Shown here: positions 28,034 to 40,630 of the stretch, one piece after another
Layout: each line of letters starts with the position of its first letter
Position numbering within the stretch: position 1 is the first letter of the stretch
Source of the DNA: Dirofilaria immitis
Lineage: Eukaryota; Nematoda; Chromadorea; Rhabditida; Onchocercidae
DNA: 64,000 bases
Assembly: GCA_024305405.1 (NCBI GenBank)
Contig: JAKNDB010000064.1
Span: forward strand, 248,001 to 312,000
Reading direction: 5' to 3'
Notes under the pieces: generated by a model
What the model was told of the DNA's origin: nothing
What the model saw: only the letters and a program-made list of their open reading frames with translations
Database searches by the model: none
Translations under genes and position numbers: made by a program

Positions 28034-31000
28034 AATAAATTGTTCATTCCTTCTTTTACATTCTCTAAATTCCCATTTAAATGAGCATAATTTATCATTC
28101 TCTTCTTTTATTCAACGAATTGAAAATAAAAAGACGGAAATTTGTTATATAAAATGATTTATTGATTGGCATAATGAAGCAAATAAATGGACAGATAAGA
28201 TTGTTATCGATCATTTAAAACGACAAAAGAGAAAGAGAGAGAGAGACAGAGATACAGGGAGGGAGAGAGAGAGGGAGAGAGAGAATCGGAGAGCATTCTT
28301 TCTTTTTGGAAGACTTTAAATAATTTTGAATGTTTTAACTAAAAATGCAAAAAAAAAATCGATAATTGATTTACTTGATATTACCATAATAATAAACAAT
28401 GAATACTTCTCATTTTGCTCTTTGGGATATCTCGGAGGATATATTTCGACTTATGAGAGTTAACATTATTTTCGTTCTCTCACTCTCTCTCTCTCTCTCT
28501 CACTTAAGATAAATCAATCAATCAATGATTTATTTATTTGTAAATAAATTTGTGGAAGTAAAATCTCTGCAAAGTTTTAGTACTATTTAAAAAAATTTAT
28601 CGATATATAGGAAGACTATTTTTTATTGTATATGTATATATCTTTCTCTCGGGTACTTTTCCCGGGAGGAAAGAGAGAGAGAGACAGAGACAGAAAGAAG
28701 AGAAAGAGGAAGAAATGAGATGAGAAGGGTAAATGATTTCTTTGCTTCTCATTCAAATCATTTGTACTCTTCATGATATATGTTTATGCATTATAGATGA
28801 AAAAGAATGTTGAATTGGGAGAGGTACCAGAGAAGGAATGAAATTAGAAAAGTGAAGGGGAAGAAGTGAAATGAAATGTCTGGATAGAAAGTGAGAAGAG
28901 ATGAGAAGCGCAAATATCCTTTGGACCGCCAACAGCGCCTTAATATAGACGGATGGAAAATGCGTGGAAAAGAGAAGAGACGGAGAGAAGAAAAGGAAGA
29001 GCGAAGACGTAGGAAAGGGTGGAGATCTTTCAATTCAAATGGCAAAAACCTATTAGTTTCAATAACAGAAATCAAAATTTGTCCATCACAACCTCATTTA
29101 GTATTCCTCGGGGGCGGGTAAGCGGGATATTGGAGGAGCTACTCACTATCATCATCCTTTTGCACTCTCTTTTTATTGTTACTAGTGTTATTGTTATTGT
29201 TGTTGTTGTTGTTGTTGTTGTTGAAATAGTTTTATACTTTCATATGTGTATGCTTATATGCCCTTTATTATTATATTATTCATCCTAGTCATTTCATCGT
29301 TGATCATTTTATAACTAACATTACACTTATCATTTTTATCACTAATACTTAATCATCATAAATGATAGTGATAATGATATTGAAGGGTTGCCACCTTACT
29401 TATATTATCATATAAAAGGTCATACAAGCGATAATTGCATTGAGAGGGGCTATGTCATGCAATAATTATTTCTCTCTTGACCTCTTTCTCTCTTTCTTTT
29501 CCTTCCTTCTCTCCCACCACTTTGATAAAGTTCATCCTATTTCTCTATAATCGTCCTTTTGCATTCTATCGTACCATTATCACTAGTTTTTCTCTGTTTC
29601 TCTTCCTAATTTCTTATCATACGTTTTACCAACTTCTTGCACCGTTAACTTTTTATCATATCCTTTCTTTATTTCTTATCATCATCATCATCATCATCAT
29701 CATCATTATCAATTTCTTATATCCAGATTCACTGTTTTTTATTTGCTTAATCTTTTCTCAGAGATAATTCGAAGTATTGGACATTTAGGCTAGTGTAAAT
29801 ATTTCGATATCAGCTTTCATATTGTTGTTGATTATTATCGCTATTATTATTATTATTAGTTGTTGATATGATTATGTTCATTTGATGAGGTCAATAATCA
29901 GACAATTATTTATATCTAACTTATTACCGTTAATATCAAATATCAAAAATGTATACCGAATAATTTGATAATTTGAATTTGTCTAATTCATTATGGCATT
30001 ATATCGGAGGAGTATGATGATAATGATATATGATAGAATGTTGAAAAATTGGGTTCATTCCTGTCTGACATTTTGTTTATCAGATTTAGGAAGAGCGGGG
30101 GAGGGAGGGAAATAGAAGAGAGCATTGCGCGGGGTAAAATTCCAGTGATTGTGAAAGACAGGTATGAGAAGATATCGATACATCGATAGATCGATAGATC
30201 GATAGATAGATGGAAGAGATTTGATGGAATTTAGAGAATGCGAATTGTATATTTTCGATCAAAAACGAAATTTCATTACTTTTTTTTTCTTCTTTGCTGC
30301 TGAAATTTCATCTTTTTCTTTTAGTTATTTATTTTTTTTTTTAATCAAATTAGGAAATAATTCATTTGATAACATTTAATCATTTATCAGCACGATAAAT
30401 GAATTATTTATATTCTTTAGATTTATTTCTTTTACATATCATGATATCTTTTTTGGCCTTAGGCTTTCTTGGCATAATTTGATATGACTAGATGATTTAT
30501 AAATCATCTAGTCATATTTCTCCATTACTGAAATGTTATCAAGATGTCGAAAGTTTGGAGAAATGATAGCCGAAATTAAGTCTCAATATACATTTGGGCA
30601 ATTAAACTAATAGAAGAAATGGATTTGAACATTCTGATTATTTTTGCAGAGCTTTCTTAAGATTAAATTTCATAAATTTATTCCGTATAATTCAGAATAT
30701 TCCTAAAAATATATTTATTTTAGGATTATCTTAACATATTCATTTCTATACCAAATATCCTAGAATAGATAAGAAAAGAAAAAAATTCCCTTATAATATA
30801 TTATTAAGTATAAATATAAAAGAAATGATATTTAATAAAGATATATAAAATAAATAAATGTAATAATATATGCTATACATATGATTGTACAATATCATGC
30901 GGGAAAAAAAAAGGAAAAAGAAAAATCTCTCTCATTTAACTGTTATATTATAATCTCAATATGATATTAGTTAAAAAGGAAAAGATAAAGCTGATAAAGA

Positions 31001-32756
31001 ATGATAATGAAAGGGAAGTAATAATTATGATAATAATAGGCTTATAAATCAGAAGAACATCATTTTCATGCTATTGTAATTTGTTCGCATTCCTCAAATT
31101 GTTTAACATCACCATTTGCAAAATGTCCGTTGTATATTACATTAGAAGAAGGGAAGAAAAGGAAGAAAGGAAATAGGTAGTAGATGATGATGATAGGATG
31201 ATATATCATTATCATCACATGGATGATGGATGACATTTTATCATCCGTCATAGTTTATCAATGTTAAGAATAGTATGATCGCTGTGCAAATGACTATTGT
31301 TATCGAATCATTATTACATGATTACTGCGTAAGAAGGATATCGTTATTACTACAATAATATTATTTGCTTATCTATTAAAGACATATTTTTTTTTATAAC
31401 TACTACTATGACTCTTTTTTTTTCTTTAAATTTTTTTTTGGCTACAATCAAAAAAGGCCATAGCCAATATAGCTTTTTAAATATATCTTGGCTTTTAATA
31501 ATCTGTAAAAGATAAAAAAATACTTAAATTTGAGATTATAATGAGAAGTTATTGATTCGTTTGAATTATCAATATTATGCGAATAGTTGGCTTTTAAATG
31601 GACAACAAAATGATTGAATCGAAAAAGACCGATCGATCGATCGATCTTATGTGAGCATTGAATCAGATTCCGTTAATTTTCTATAGTTTACAAAAAAAAA
31701 AAAAAAAAAAAGAAAATAATAAGAAGACGATGGAATGATTGAATTTGAAGAATCCGGTCTTTTGAATTATTGACGTCATCTCGATAACAATGAATCATAT
31801 TTTCGCAGCATTCTGTCATCATAATTTCATGTCTAATCAATCTACGAGATAGATATCAGATATCAATTGTATTTTAATTAATGAATTAGGTTAATTTTAA
31901 TAAAATCTCATCTAATACTTTCTGCAAGAGATGAGAAGGGGAGAGGAGAGAAACAGAGCAATCCAATGAATTGTTCATTTATCAGATTTTTTTTTTTTTT
32001 TAAATTTAATCCTTCTTGCATTTCCTATCATAACAGTTTCGTCAAACAGATAACATTTAATATAAATTGGGAGATGTAAATTATAATTGTAATCAATATT
32101 TCCTTTTAGGATTCATAGTTTTACGAATGATATCATTAGCAGATAATCGATAGAATCATAATTATGATTACTTTTATCATTCATTATCACTATTTCTATT
32201 ATCATTATTCGTATAATATATGTGTATGTTTTTTTGCATATATTAAATTTTCTTAAGAATTTTTTAGCATGCATATTGCAGCTGCATATTTTTGAATAAT
32301 ACTATAAAATATAGAAGCATGGATGGAAGAAGAGAAAACAAAATGATATCTATTTCCTTTAGGTTTCCCTTATATTCATTTATCATAGTTATCATCAATT
32401 TGTTTGATTACTTATGATTGAGCTTTTTATCTCATCTGATCATTGATCATCATCTATCTGATCGAGACTTTCCGTATACAATAATATACATGAAAGTTAT
32501 AATTATTAAATTAATTCTATTGTCGAATTTCATTGTTATCAATATGTAATGAAGGGAAAGAAATGGAATAATCTCACTAATAATTCACACTGTTAATATC
32601 ATATCACCATACTGATTATCATTCTCGACAGGGGATTGCGAGGGCGAGGGACAGGGGGATCTTCATTTTGAAACTTCATGAATTATTCTATTCCCCAATC
32701 TCATTACAAACCTCCACCACCTCTCATTCATCTTACATTCACTTCCTCCCCATTCA
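28034..32756. other. Gene-free repeat-rich spacer
   Basis: Contains GA/CT tracts (about 28210-28285, 28480-28500, 28670-28710), GTT and CAT microsatellites (about 29190-29222 and 29681-29706) and A or T runs. A slightly less AT-rich patch at 28890-29140 has open frames but no motif, plausible splice pair or recognisable product. Confidence 0.5.
30482..30517. repeat. Perfect 36-bp palindrome without loop
   Basis: ATATGACTAGATGATTTA is directly followed by its exact reverse complement. Confidence 0.93.
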
Positions 32757-33245
32757 TCTTAACATTCATCTCTCCCTATTCATATCACATTCACCACCCA
32801 CTCATCTCACACTCACCACCCACTAATATCACATTCACACCCACTCATCTCACACTCACCACCCACTCATCTCACACTCACCACCCACTCATATCACATT
32901 TACCACCCACTCGTATCACATTCACACCCACTCATCTCACACTCACCACCCACTCATCTCACACTCACCACCCATTCATCTCACACTCACCACCCACTCA
33001 TCTCAAACTCGCCACCCACTCATATCACATTCACCTTACATCCGTCACACCATTTATCTTGTACTACACACCCACTCATATCACATTCACCTACATCCAC
33101 CACCCCATTCATCTTTATACCACACACCCACTCATATCACATTTACCACCCACTCATCTCACACTCACCACCCACTCGTATCACATTCACCTTACATCTA
33201 TCACACCATTCATGTTATACCACACACCCACTCATTTCATACCTA
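32757..33245. repeat. Minisatellite based on a 22-bp CCCACTCATCTCACACTCAC unit
   Basis: CCCACTCATCTCACACTCAC plus CA repeats every 22 bp (for example 32840, 32862), mixed with variants (CATATCACATTC, CACCATTCATC). It gives one long open frame, but its residues simply follow the repeat, so it is not a gene. Confidence 0.9.
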
Positions 33246-33344
33246 TCATCCACTCATCAATAACAAATATAACATCGTTCCATTCTTTTTAATCTCTCTT
33301 TCAATAGGAGATGAATGTATTTAGAAAAGACAAAGACAAAACAA

Positions 33345-34140
33345 AACAAACACATACAGACACACATACATATACATACATGCATACATGCATATATACA
33401 TACACATACATACATATACATACATACATATATACACACATACATACATGCACACACATATGTATACGTATATTTGCGCATAGAGTGATTTTATTTACAT
33501 TGCTTAATGTCCACCCATGAAGGGAAGAAAAAAGGAAGAGAAGAAGGAAAGAAGGAAGAAAAGAAGGAAAGGAAGAAAGAAGGAGAAAAAAGGAACGTTG
33601 GTAGATGCCACATGTGCATACATACATATTCGTTCATTCCATTGTTCCTTTCTCTATTCTTCGTCTTCTCTATCTCTTTCTCCTTCATCTTTTTTCAATG
33701 TTAACAGCTTGTCTGTTTGTTTGTTTTTTCGTTTAACTTTTTCAACACTAATTTTGTTGATCCTTCCTGATGATTTCACATCCTTCCCGATGATTTCCTT
33801 CATTTGCTGTTATATTTTTTTAACAGGAAGAAGAGAGAGAAAACGAAAAGAGAGAGAAAAGAGAGAGGGAGAAAAGGGGAAGAGAAATAGAGAATGTGTT
33901 TCGTAATACTTTTGGCATGCAGAAAAGTACTTTTTGGTCTGTACGGCATCAACCGGCCTTTTATTATTATTTCTTGTTTCATCCGGAAAGGATCTTACAC
34001 CTTTCTCTCTTTTATCACCATCATCCCTCTCTGTCTCTCTCTCTCTTCCTCTCTCCCTCTCTCTTCCTTCCTCTCTCCCTATTTCTCCTCTCTTCCTCTC
34101 TTCCTCTCTCTCCCTTCTTTGTCTTTCTCTTTCTGTCGAG
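33345..34140. repeat. Microsatellite and polypurine/polypyrimidine block
   Basis: (CATA)n with CA (about 33345-33465), a GAAG-rich tract (about 33520-33590), a GA tract (about 33825-33890) and a CT-rich tract (about 34020-34140). All long open frames here are low-complexity artefacts. Confidence 0.85.
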
Positions 34141-34564
34141 TATATCTTTTCTTCTGGATGATACTCTTGAAGAATTAATTGGCAAAATCTTTCCTTTATT
34201 GATATGATAATAAAATATCATTTATTTTCTCTTAATAATATTATTAAATAAATCGATAGTTGCTTATTAAATAGAGAGTTCATTTCAAGAATCTCGATAT
34301 ATTTGATACTACCTTCCTTCTGATAATATTATTTCAATAATATCATTTATTAGTATTATTTGTTATTGATATCTTAATAAAAAAAACAATTTGCTACTGA
34401 TAATTTTTGATATGTTCATTTCACTGTCTAACAAAGTTTAATCTTTTAGTATAACAGAAAAGCTTAAGGTTGCAGATTGTATAGAAGGGATTTTTGCTGA
34501 TTGATTGATTGATGATAATAGATAGCAGACATTCTTGAAAATAAATAGCAAATTACAGTATACA

Positions 34565-34595
34565 CTTCTCTCTCTCCATTTCTCTCTTTCGTTTT

Positions 34596-34629
<34 letters not shown>

Positions 34630-36244
34630 TGGTGATAATATATATCCATGATTCATTATTGTAATTTTCATCTACTTACTGAAGAGTAGTTAGAAGACTA
34701 AGAATGAATTCAGATGCTTTACTTCTGCTAGGAAATATTGTGAAGTAAGGTAATTTCTGTTTGATATTAAGGAAGATAGTGAGAACTTTTATCATCTCGT
34801 AAAAGATAAATATATAATCGGAATACCGGATTACTGTTACAATTCGTAGAGTATTTTATTATTTTTCCAGTAATGTGATATCATTGATAGTATCACTCAT
34901 GTAGATGTAAAAATGAAGAGAAAAATCGATAGTATGATAAAGTTATCCCTCTAATTAACATCAATTTCTTCATTATATTTCATTCTTATTAACATTACAT
35001 ATAATGTATAGCGTAAATGAAACTATGCATCGAAATTTCTTTTTTCTTACAGAATGATTCGCACTTCATTATCATTATCAGATATGCAATTAATTTAGCT
35101 TATATAATCGAGAGGCATTAAAGAGAGTAAATTGATTTCGTTATCAATCAGATTAAATTGAAGTCATTTGCAATAGTTTAAATAATTGTTGTAATTCAGT
35201 TTTAAACAGTAATTAATAATACGGTTCTGATGATAATAATAATAATGATAATGATAATAATGATAATAAATAATGATACTGTTTAGAATACACTGAAGTT
35301 GATATCATTTTCAGCAGAGGGTTTCTTCTCTTTTCTCTTCCTTTCTTTCCTTTTCTCCCCCTCTCTTTCTTTTCTCTCTTTGTTTAGCAACGAGAAGTAC
35401 TATTTTGAGTGGGAGAGAGAGAGAAAGAGGATGAGGGAACTTTTTCGAACGGTAAGAGTTTTGCTTTAAGCTTATTTTAAAGAAACAATGTTGCTCAGAG
35501 GGTAAGAGAAACGAGAGGCAGGAGAGGAAGTGGTAAAGGAACAGAGATAACGGTTAATGGGACAGGACATCGTGTAAACATTTATTCCCATTGAGTTATT
35601 TTAGAAAAGATTGATTGATTGATTGATTGATCGATTGACTAATTAGTTTCGATTAAGAAAATGACGATATTGGCGGGAGTGGAAAGATAATCAATGGTTC
35701 AAATAATTGAAAAGGTCAACTGTATTGTTTATAGCTTGCAATTTGGCATAAAGTGTATATGATATTTGAGAAATATTTTTAGTTTTTATCATTTTTTCTT
35801 TTTATTAATCTTATCAGAAAAGTTTGCTTAACTTTCATATATGATTAATAAAAATAGTTTAACTTATGCATTAATAGGAAATTTTTCTTTTTTCAAAGAT
35901 TCATGTTAATAGATAATAATATAAAATTAAGTATGGTTATTTAGAAGATGAAAAATACTATTCTTTTAATTATTTATTAATTTTGGCATTTATCTCATAT
36001 AAGAAAAAAAGTCGTCATAATATGATATCATATAAATGTATACTACTACTAATCTTTAATGATATTTCAGTCTGTGCATACAGCATCCTGGGCAAATTAA
36101 TAACAGATACGACAATAACAACAACAAAAGTAGTAGTAGTAGCATAAGCAGCAACGATAACAATAACGAATAGCATTTGGAGCAAATCGACTCTAAAAAG
36201 TATCGTACATCTCTTGCGGATGCTTACTCGCACAAATATAATAC
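34565..36244. other. Gene-free spacer with a CT tract
   Basis: (CT)n at about 34565-34629 and a GA/CT-rich part at about 35330-35430. Otherwise AT-rich, with no supported gene. Confidence 0.5.
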
Positions 36245-36283
36245 TTTAAGTACTACTACTACTACTATTATTATTACTATTAT

Positions 36284-36377
<94 letters not shown>

Positions 36378-36455
36378 GCTACTAACACTACTACTACTAA
36401 TACTAGTACTTTACTATCACTATTACGACTACTACTACTCTACTACTACTACTAC
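36245..36455. repeat. (ACT)n microsatellite
   Basis: Roughly 60 ACT/ATT triplets, ending about 100 bp before the proposed start codon of the RNA-binding protein gene. It may lie in that gene's promoter or 5' UTR, or be removed as outron. Confidence 0.93.
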
Positions 36456-36555
36456 TGCCACTAGTACCATATATTCATTTTAATATAGCAGTAACAGCAG
36501 TAATAGTATTAATAGTAATAATACAGTTTTCAACAGTAATCTTCGTATCTCCAAT

Positions 36556-39500
36556 ATGGGGTAAGTAAATTTTTGAAATTTAATTTTAATATTTTGATAT
36601 TTTTTTTGCAAAATTTCGTCAAAGAAAAATAGTTTATTGATAAAATTTTAAGTTAACTGATTTAAGATGTCTGAGATGTATTTAAATGTTTTGCAAAATC
36701 AGTGGATTTGGAAAAATCCTGCTTTTAGTTCGCATAAAAATGTCTTTTTCAATAAATTTTGTAAATTTTTTTTCCGAGTCGATAGCCATAAGAATTTTTC
36801 ATCATATATCTATTTCCTACCATAATCATTGAGTTTATCTCCTTTTATTGCCTTGTTGTTTCTTGAATCATTCGAGATTTTGTGGATTTTAGGTCGGCAG
36901 GGATATCGTCAGCTATACTTGGACACACGCCTTCTCCATACCGGTCGAATGCTCATATGAATGCATATACGGGACAAAATTTCACTCGACCTCAACATTT
37001 TCATGGATCTTTTGTAAATTTGTCTCCAATAACCTTTTTGGACTTTTTTGTTTATTGGGGCTTAGCTTCTTGTTCTAAAAAACTCATAACCACAACCAAG
37101 CGACTGTTTGCTGTATTCTTTGGACGACTTTAATCTTCTTTGGTCCACGTCTGTTGTTAAGATTTCCTGCAGTGGTTGCTTCAAAATGAAACGCTGAAGA
37201 CAGCTGGTTCATCGTTACAACATCTTGGTTGTATGAATTAATTAAGTTTAAGGAAAAACATTGGAAAATACGTGAAAAAATGACTTTTAATTCGGTCCAT
37301 TCGAAGGCGAAAAAATGACAAGTTCCATTTAAAAAGATTTCTCCCGGCTGTGATGTTTTAAAATTGTTAGAAAAATATGAAGATTTATAGTATTGTTTAT
37401 TATAGCAACAAAATATGTGCAATGGGTATGGAAGCACAAATGACGGAACGCAATCGCGTAGTGGTTTGAGGAGTTCGGGTATAAGTACTCGTAGGAACAG
37501 TACAGGTTCACCGGTTCCATCATTGAGCTTGGTTAGTTAAGCAAGTATTTGATGTGAGAGGCAAATTTTGTTTTTGATTGGATTTGATACGTTTGATAGA
37601 AAATTTGGTAGATTTTTAAAAGAAATAATTTTTTTCAATTCTTGTCGAATCTTTTTTCTTTTTGGAATTTTCGTTATATATTTTTAGAACATCTGATGTA
37701 AAAAGAAGAAGAAAAGTTTATTAGTATTAACCAATTTATTTTAAAAGGAAGAAGTATAATTTTTAAGAATCAAAATTTATTGATTTATATGTTTATTTTG
37801 CTTTTAGACTAATGTTTACATTCGTGGACTTGACCAAACCACAACTGATGAAGATCTAAGAGATATGTGCGCGAAATTCGGGCGAATAGCATCAACAAAA
37901 GCAATTATGGTAAAATTTTATGAATAAACTCTTCAGTTGTTTGTTGTCAAAATATGCCCTGTACTTTGTATAACTTGAAATCCTGTACATTTGTCTGAGT
38001 ACCAATTATTAGATTATGTTTTTATTTACTAAAACAATGAATTAACGCTTTTAATTAGTGATAAAATTCTTTTTTCCCAAAGTTTATGTTCTTTCAAGTC
38101 ACAGATTTAAATTATTAAAATCAATAAATTACGAGAGTTTTTATTAAGGACAAAACAACTGGACAATGTAAGCGTTATGGATTTGTTGATTTCGAAGAAG
38201 CAGCTGATGCACTGCGTGCCGTTGAAGGTTTGAATCAAGAAGGAAAAGTGCGAGCACAAATGGCTAAGGTAATTAAAGATTAAGAGCGATTTGTGCCATT
38301 CTTAAATTTTTTGAGATATATAATAATTTGTATAGCAAAAATCTGAGATTTTCAGACGCGATGCGCATATTTTTGTTTAAAAATTTGCACTGAAGCTTGG
38401 TGATTAACTATCATATGGGAAGTTAGTGTTGAAAAGTTTCTATTTGCGACGCAAAATTCCTTTACCCTACTTTTCTCGGATTCTTCTTCTCTTGAGGAAG
38501 AAGTAAGAGCATTTTTAGATGAGGGAAGAGAAAAACACAAGTTCAACTTTTTCAGTTTTGTTAGAAATTAATGTAAATAAGTCACTGTTCAATGAAAAAT
38601 AGGCAAAGAGATGGATGGAGCGAGAATTAGACGAGAGAAAAGAGTAACATGTTGATGTAACATACTTCTTTTTTGTTTTTATATTTATTGTACTTGTAAT
38701 TTACAAATATTTTAAAAGTGTTTACAGCAGTCATTTCGGGAGAACTACATTTTTAACACTACCATCAAAAACGTTAACGGGCGAATTTTCATTGCAGGCG
38801 CTGAGTCCAAACAACCAAAATAGCCTCTTTCAGCAACAGGAACAAGATCCGACAAATTTGTACTTGGCAAATTTGCCACCGAATTATACGGAAAGAGATT
38901 TGCAAAAGCTGCTGGAAAGTTATGGTTCAACAATCAGTACTAGGGTATTGAAGAATGGTGATGGTTCGAGCAGATGTGTTGGGTTCGCTCGAATGGATAA
39001 TGAAGAATTATGCGCAAAAATTATCAAAGTAATTATTTGGTTACTGAGCGATTAATTCAGTTTGTTTGAAGTATTTGTGCCCAATGATTTTCTCTCCTAT
39101 TACTGCTTTGCAGGAAATGAATGGGAAAAAATAATTCCGGGTTGCAGTTTACCGTTGATGGTGAAATATGCAGATAGTAACAAGAAGACAAAAAATCGAC
39201 CTTTGCAAAGTGTTCCTGGATTGTATAGTAGTCTTACGCACCTTGAGATTACTGTATGTCTAAGTTTACTTTTTTTTTTTTACATTCAACGACATTAATG
39301 TGAAGATTGTGTGTAAAAGAATTTCTTTATGTTTTATTTAGCTTTATTCACCTTTTAGCAACCGTGTTTTGCGACACCACCTTATGACCAAAGCGGACAG
39401 TATATTCGTAGTAATCCAAATTACCAGTATCTGCTAACTCCGCCATCGCCTTATGTCTACAGTCCACATCCTCAATATCATGTTTTCTCAGGTAGGTTCG

Positions 39501-40630
39501 AGATTGAATCTTCTTACGCTATTATTGAAAAATATGACATTTGATAATATACCCGAATTATAGAATTTTATATGGAATTAACTATTATGATCCGATAAAA
39601 GATAAAGATTAACAAACAACGAAAAAGCAAGTGAACAGCACAAATTTAAATAATGATATCGCATCATTTAAATTTATGCTGTTCACTATTAACTTAAATC
39701 TGTTAGCAAATTGCAGGTTATGGAGATGCTCCGATGGGCAACCTTGCTGCTCAAATGCAGAATTTATCACTTCAAGGTGCTAATGCAATGCTACATCCAT
39801 CAGCTGAATTAGCGAACATTGGACCGGGTACGAGTATGACGGCTAATCAGGCTGCTGCTGGTACGGCAATTCCTCAGGTTGCAATGCAAGCTTATACAGT
39901 TCCACTCTATCCGTGGCCATATGGTGTCCAGGTAGTTTGTCCACCTTCGCTTAATGTTTGTTTATGAAAGAAGATCTTGAAGATCGAATTTCTGATCTTC
40001 TGATAAAACCTTAAATATTTGAACCTTTCCGACACAACGGTCAAAGTGAATCGTTAGAATGCAAAAATGTTTAAGGGAGTAAATGTTAAGAAATTCCGCG
40101 TCTAATGAGTGATTAAAACGATACATTTCATTGTATCTGTAATCGCTTAATTATTATGCAAAAATTATTTTGTTTCGAAATTTAAACATTACCTATTACC
40201 TCAGTTTTACATATTAACAATTTTAGTTGAAACCAAGCGTTGGTAAATATTTAAAATTATCAAACTTTTTTTTTATTTGAACACTAATATTACTTTGTGA
40301 GGTGGTAAATAAATTAATTACAAGTATTTTTCATAAATTTATGAAAAACTTTGTTTATAGGCAACGACAGATCCGAATATGATTGGTGCAGTGGTGACAT
40401 CTACGACACCGTTGCAAAATTTTGTTCCAGAATTAGCTGCTATGCATACAGATGCTGCAAATGTTGCTGCTGCTACTGCTGCTGCTGTCGCTGCTGCTGC
40501 TGCTGGTGGTGGTGGTGGAGTATCAGCAAATCAAGCATCCGGTCAAATTATCTACACCAGTCAGCCGCCACCACCTCCACCACCCCCACCTCCACAAGTC
40601 GCACCAGCGCCATCAATGCAACAAAATTGA
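36556..40630 (+). CDS. sup-26: RBMS / Alan shepard / SUP-26 type RNA-binding protein
   Basis: Probable single-stranded RNA-binding regulator; in C. elegans SUP-26 represses tra-2 translation. Exons: 36556-36560, 36893-37013, 37406-37531, 37808-37909, 38149-38268, 38798-39028, 39114-39253, 39359-39491, 39717-39931, 40361-40630; 487 residues. RRM1 begins [17 protein letters not shown] and has RNP1 [11 protein letters not shown]2 begins [17 protein letters not shown] and has [10 protein letters not shown] Ser-rich N-terminus precedes them. The C-terminus ends in poly-Ala, poly-Gly and poly-Pro tracts and QQN. The first exon (ATG GG) is a proposal: its phase fits and the donor GTAAGT is good, but the Ser/Asn-coding frame stays open upstream. 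Exon 7 lacks one A in the run at 39126-39131, a probable sequence error. AATAAA is at 41621-41626. The family call is firm; the 5' end is less sure. Confidence 0.9.
39631..39686. repeat. Inverted repeat inside a sup-26 intron
   Basis: GTGAACAGCACAAATTTAAA at the left edge pairs with TTTAAATTTATGCTGTTCAC at the right edge, with one mismatch, a small bulge and a loop of a few bases. It lies just upstream of the exon starting at 39717. Confidence 0.8.

Noticed and set aside
32678..33292. A 204-codon open frame rich in His, Ser, Pro and Thr
   Set aside because: It is generated by the 22-bp CCCACTCATCTCACACTCAC minisatellite. The residues follow the DNA repeat, and there is no start context, splice signal or domain.
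33257..34207. Several overlapping open frames on both strands
   Set aside because: All cover CATA, GAAG and CT-rich simple sequence. Overlap in many frames at once marks low complexity, not genes.
36177..36464. Open frame with poly-Thr over the (ACT)n tract as part of the RNA-binding protein
   Set aside because: It is a microsatellite translation. It is separated from the proposed start by an in-frame stop and lacks a donor that would join the next exon in phase.
39126..39131. Programmed ribosomal frameshift in sup-26 at the A run
   Set aside because: There is no conserved slippery heptamer with downstream structure. The identical one-base A/T deficit occurs in many other genes, so sequence error is simpler.
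39631..39686. Intronic hairpin as a microRNA precursor
   Set aside because: The loop is only a few bases and the stem about 24 bp, too short for a typical pre-miRNA. The other palindromes are even shorter-looped.
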